This document shows, in pieces, positions 63,016 through 64,000 of a stretch of DNA of 64,000 bases. The notes under the pieces are model-generated. The model worked only from the letters and a program-made list of their open reading frames with translations. It was not told the DNA's origin and did not search any database. The stretch's first letter is position 1, and each line of letters begins with the position of its first letter. The DNA lies in contig NZ_CP026107.1 in assembly GCF_002902965.1 (NCBI RefSeq), forward strand, positions 62,001-126,000. Reading direction: 5' to 3'. A program made the position numbers and the translations under genes. This DNA comes from Paraburkholderia hospita (GTDB taxonomy: Bacteria; Pseudomonadota; Gammaproteobacteria; Burkholderiales; Burkholderiaceae).

Positions 63016-64000
63016 ATGATGCAAGCAGCAGACGATACAGTGAAAGGCACCGTAGCGGGAGTTGAGCACGGCGCCATCGAAGGACATTCGATAGATTTTA
63101 TTCCGGATAACGAACGAACGGACAGGCTATCCAGACAGGGACCGTTCTGGTTTCTGGGTAATTTCACTTTCTTTACCATGACCATCGGCTTTGTGGGTCC
63201 CAGCATTGGACTGAGCGCGCTGTGGACCACCATAGCCGGCACGCTGGGCATCATGTTCGGCACCTTGTTCATGGCTTTTCACGGATCACAAGGTCCTCAC
63301 CTTGGCCTGCCGCAGATGATCCAGTCTAGAGCGCAGTTCGGCTATCGCGGGGTCATCGTCGTGCTGTTGGCTACGCTATTTGTGTTTGCCGGATTCAACA
63401 TCGTCAACCTCGTGCTGATGATGCAAGGCCTCAAAGCACTGTTCAACTGGGACCCCGTCAAGGTGGCGCTGGCTGTGACCCTGCCGGCTTCGATTCTGGC
63501 GATTCTCGGTCACGACTGGATGCACCGGAGTTTCAAATGGGCGTTGTATCTGTCGCTGCCCCTTTATGGACTCGTCACGGTGGCCGTGCTGATGCATTGG
63601 GTGCATGACGTGCCGCTCCCCGCTGTCGCGCCGGGGGCCGCGCCACCGCCCCCGCTGGGCTTCGGCTGGATCGCTTTCATCGCACAGTTCGCAGCGGCCG
63701 CCAGCTACAACATCGCCTACGCACCGTATGTATCCGACTATTCGCGCTACCTGCCGAAGAACACGCCGAGCGGCAAACTGATTGCTGCCGTGTTCCTTGG
63801 CGCATCGCTGTCGGGGGCGTGGATGATCGCGATTGGCGGCTGGCTGGCGGACCATCTGCAGGCGACCGACGTGCTAGTCGCGTTGAATCAGGTGGGTAAC
63901 GATCTCGCACCGGGGATGGGCAGCGTTGTGGTTGGCGTCACGATCCTGGCATTTCTACCCGTCATTGCGATGAACATATATAGCGCAAAACTGACCGCGA
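63016..64000 (+). CDS. NCS1-family permease (purine/cytosine/allantoin type), cut by window end
   Basis: The first 328 residues of an inner-membrane transporter. RLSRQGPFWFLGNFTFFTMTIGFVG begins TM1, AFHGSQGPHLGLPQMIQSRAQFG is the NCS1 signature loop, and ASYNIAYAPYVSDYSRYLP lies in TM6, as in cytosine and purine permeases. About eight helices are visible; the last third lies beyond the window. AGGGG before tandem ATGs marks the start. It follows the aldehyde dehydrogenase by 118 bases on the same strand and is probably co-transcribed, importing the compound degraded by this cluster. Confidence 0.87.
   Translation, partial: MMQAADDTVKGTVAGVEHGAIEGHSIDFIPDNERTDRLSRQGPFWFLGNFTFFTMTIGFVGPSIGLSALWTTIAGTLGIMFGTLFMAFHGSQGPHLGLPQMIQSRAQFGYRGVIVVLLATLFVFAGFNIVNLVLMMQGLKALFNWDPVKVALAVTLPASILAILGHDWMHRSFKWALYLSLPLYGLVTVAVLMHWVHDVPLPAVAPGAAPPPPLGFGWIAFIAQFAAAASYNIAYAPYVSDYSRYLPKNTPSGKLIAAVFLGASLSGAWMIAIGGWLADHLQATDVLVALNQVGNDLAPGMGSVVVGVTILAFLPVIAMNIYSAKLTA

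Overview
The window looks like part of a chromosome or megaplasmid of a GC-rich betaproteobacterium of the Paraburkholderia/Caballeronia/Burkholderia type. The grounds are the codon usage, the many LysR/IclR/GntR regulators each beside a small catabolic operon, the Liv-type ABC transporters, and the phosphonate gene set. No rRNA, tRNA, insertion sequence, prophage or CRISPR array was recognised. Taxonomy is inferred from gene style only.

Layout. (1) 1-2.2 kb: an exported gamma-glutamylcyclotransferase-like protein, a small conserved protein and an SsuA-like binding protein, the last paired with a flavin monooxygenase (2.2-3.5 kb). (2) 3.7-18.4 kb: a catabolic island. On the minus strand a binding protein, livH, a triple-fused livM-livG-livF gene, an AroE-like dehydrogenase, an SDR and a KstD-like flavoprotein are tightly linked, with ATGA overlaps from livH to the SDR. 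Around it lie a Gfo/Idh/MocA oxidoreductase, an epimerase, a second KstD-like flavoprotein, a NIPSNAP protein, a TIM-barrel isomerase and an IclR regulator. Two divergent promoters and the iclR promoter carry related palindromes. The enzyme mix suggests oxidation of an unknown carbocyclic acid. (3) 18.8-26.3 kb: malic enzyme, a SufR-like cysteine-rich regulator, two paralogous acyl-CoA dehydrogenases and a chemoreceptor with a sigma-28-type promoter. (4) 26.6-32.2 kb: MFS transporter, ThDP enzyme, ketoglutarate-semialdehyde-type dehydrogenase and LysR.

(5) 32.4-43.9 kb: a complete 2-aminoethylphosphonate (AEP) locus. phnA-phnY-ald run leftward; an ABC transporter, phnW and a DAO-type flavoprotein run rightward; a GntR regulator closes it. 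PhnW, PhnY and PhnA would convert AEP to phosphonoacetaldehyde, phosphonoacetate, then acetate plus phosphate. Ald would return the alanine made by PhnW to pyruvate. The divergent promoter and the gntR promoter share a TTGTCAACA element. (6) 43.9-50 kb: a mosaic accessory stretch with decayed kdpA and kdpC remnants on opposite strands, an EIIA-domain protein, a GNAT enzyme, a UspA protein and three paralogous two-helix membrane proteins sharing the end motif CPxRWLVVLHxEL.

(7) 50.2-55 kb: an exported propeller-like protein, a cupin, an EamA exporter and a divergent LysR. (8) 55.1-64 kb: an amino-acid dehydrogenase behind a tandem glycine riboswitch, then a probable guanidino/amine catabolic cluster: ureohydrolase, two paralogous LysR regulators, amino-acid-type binding protein, aldehyde dehydrogenase and an NCS1 permease cut by the window end. 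Three promoters there share a CTTCGG-type dyad, probably the LysR operator.
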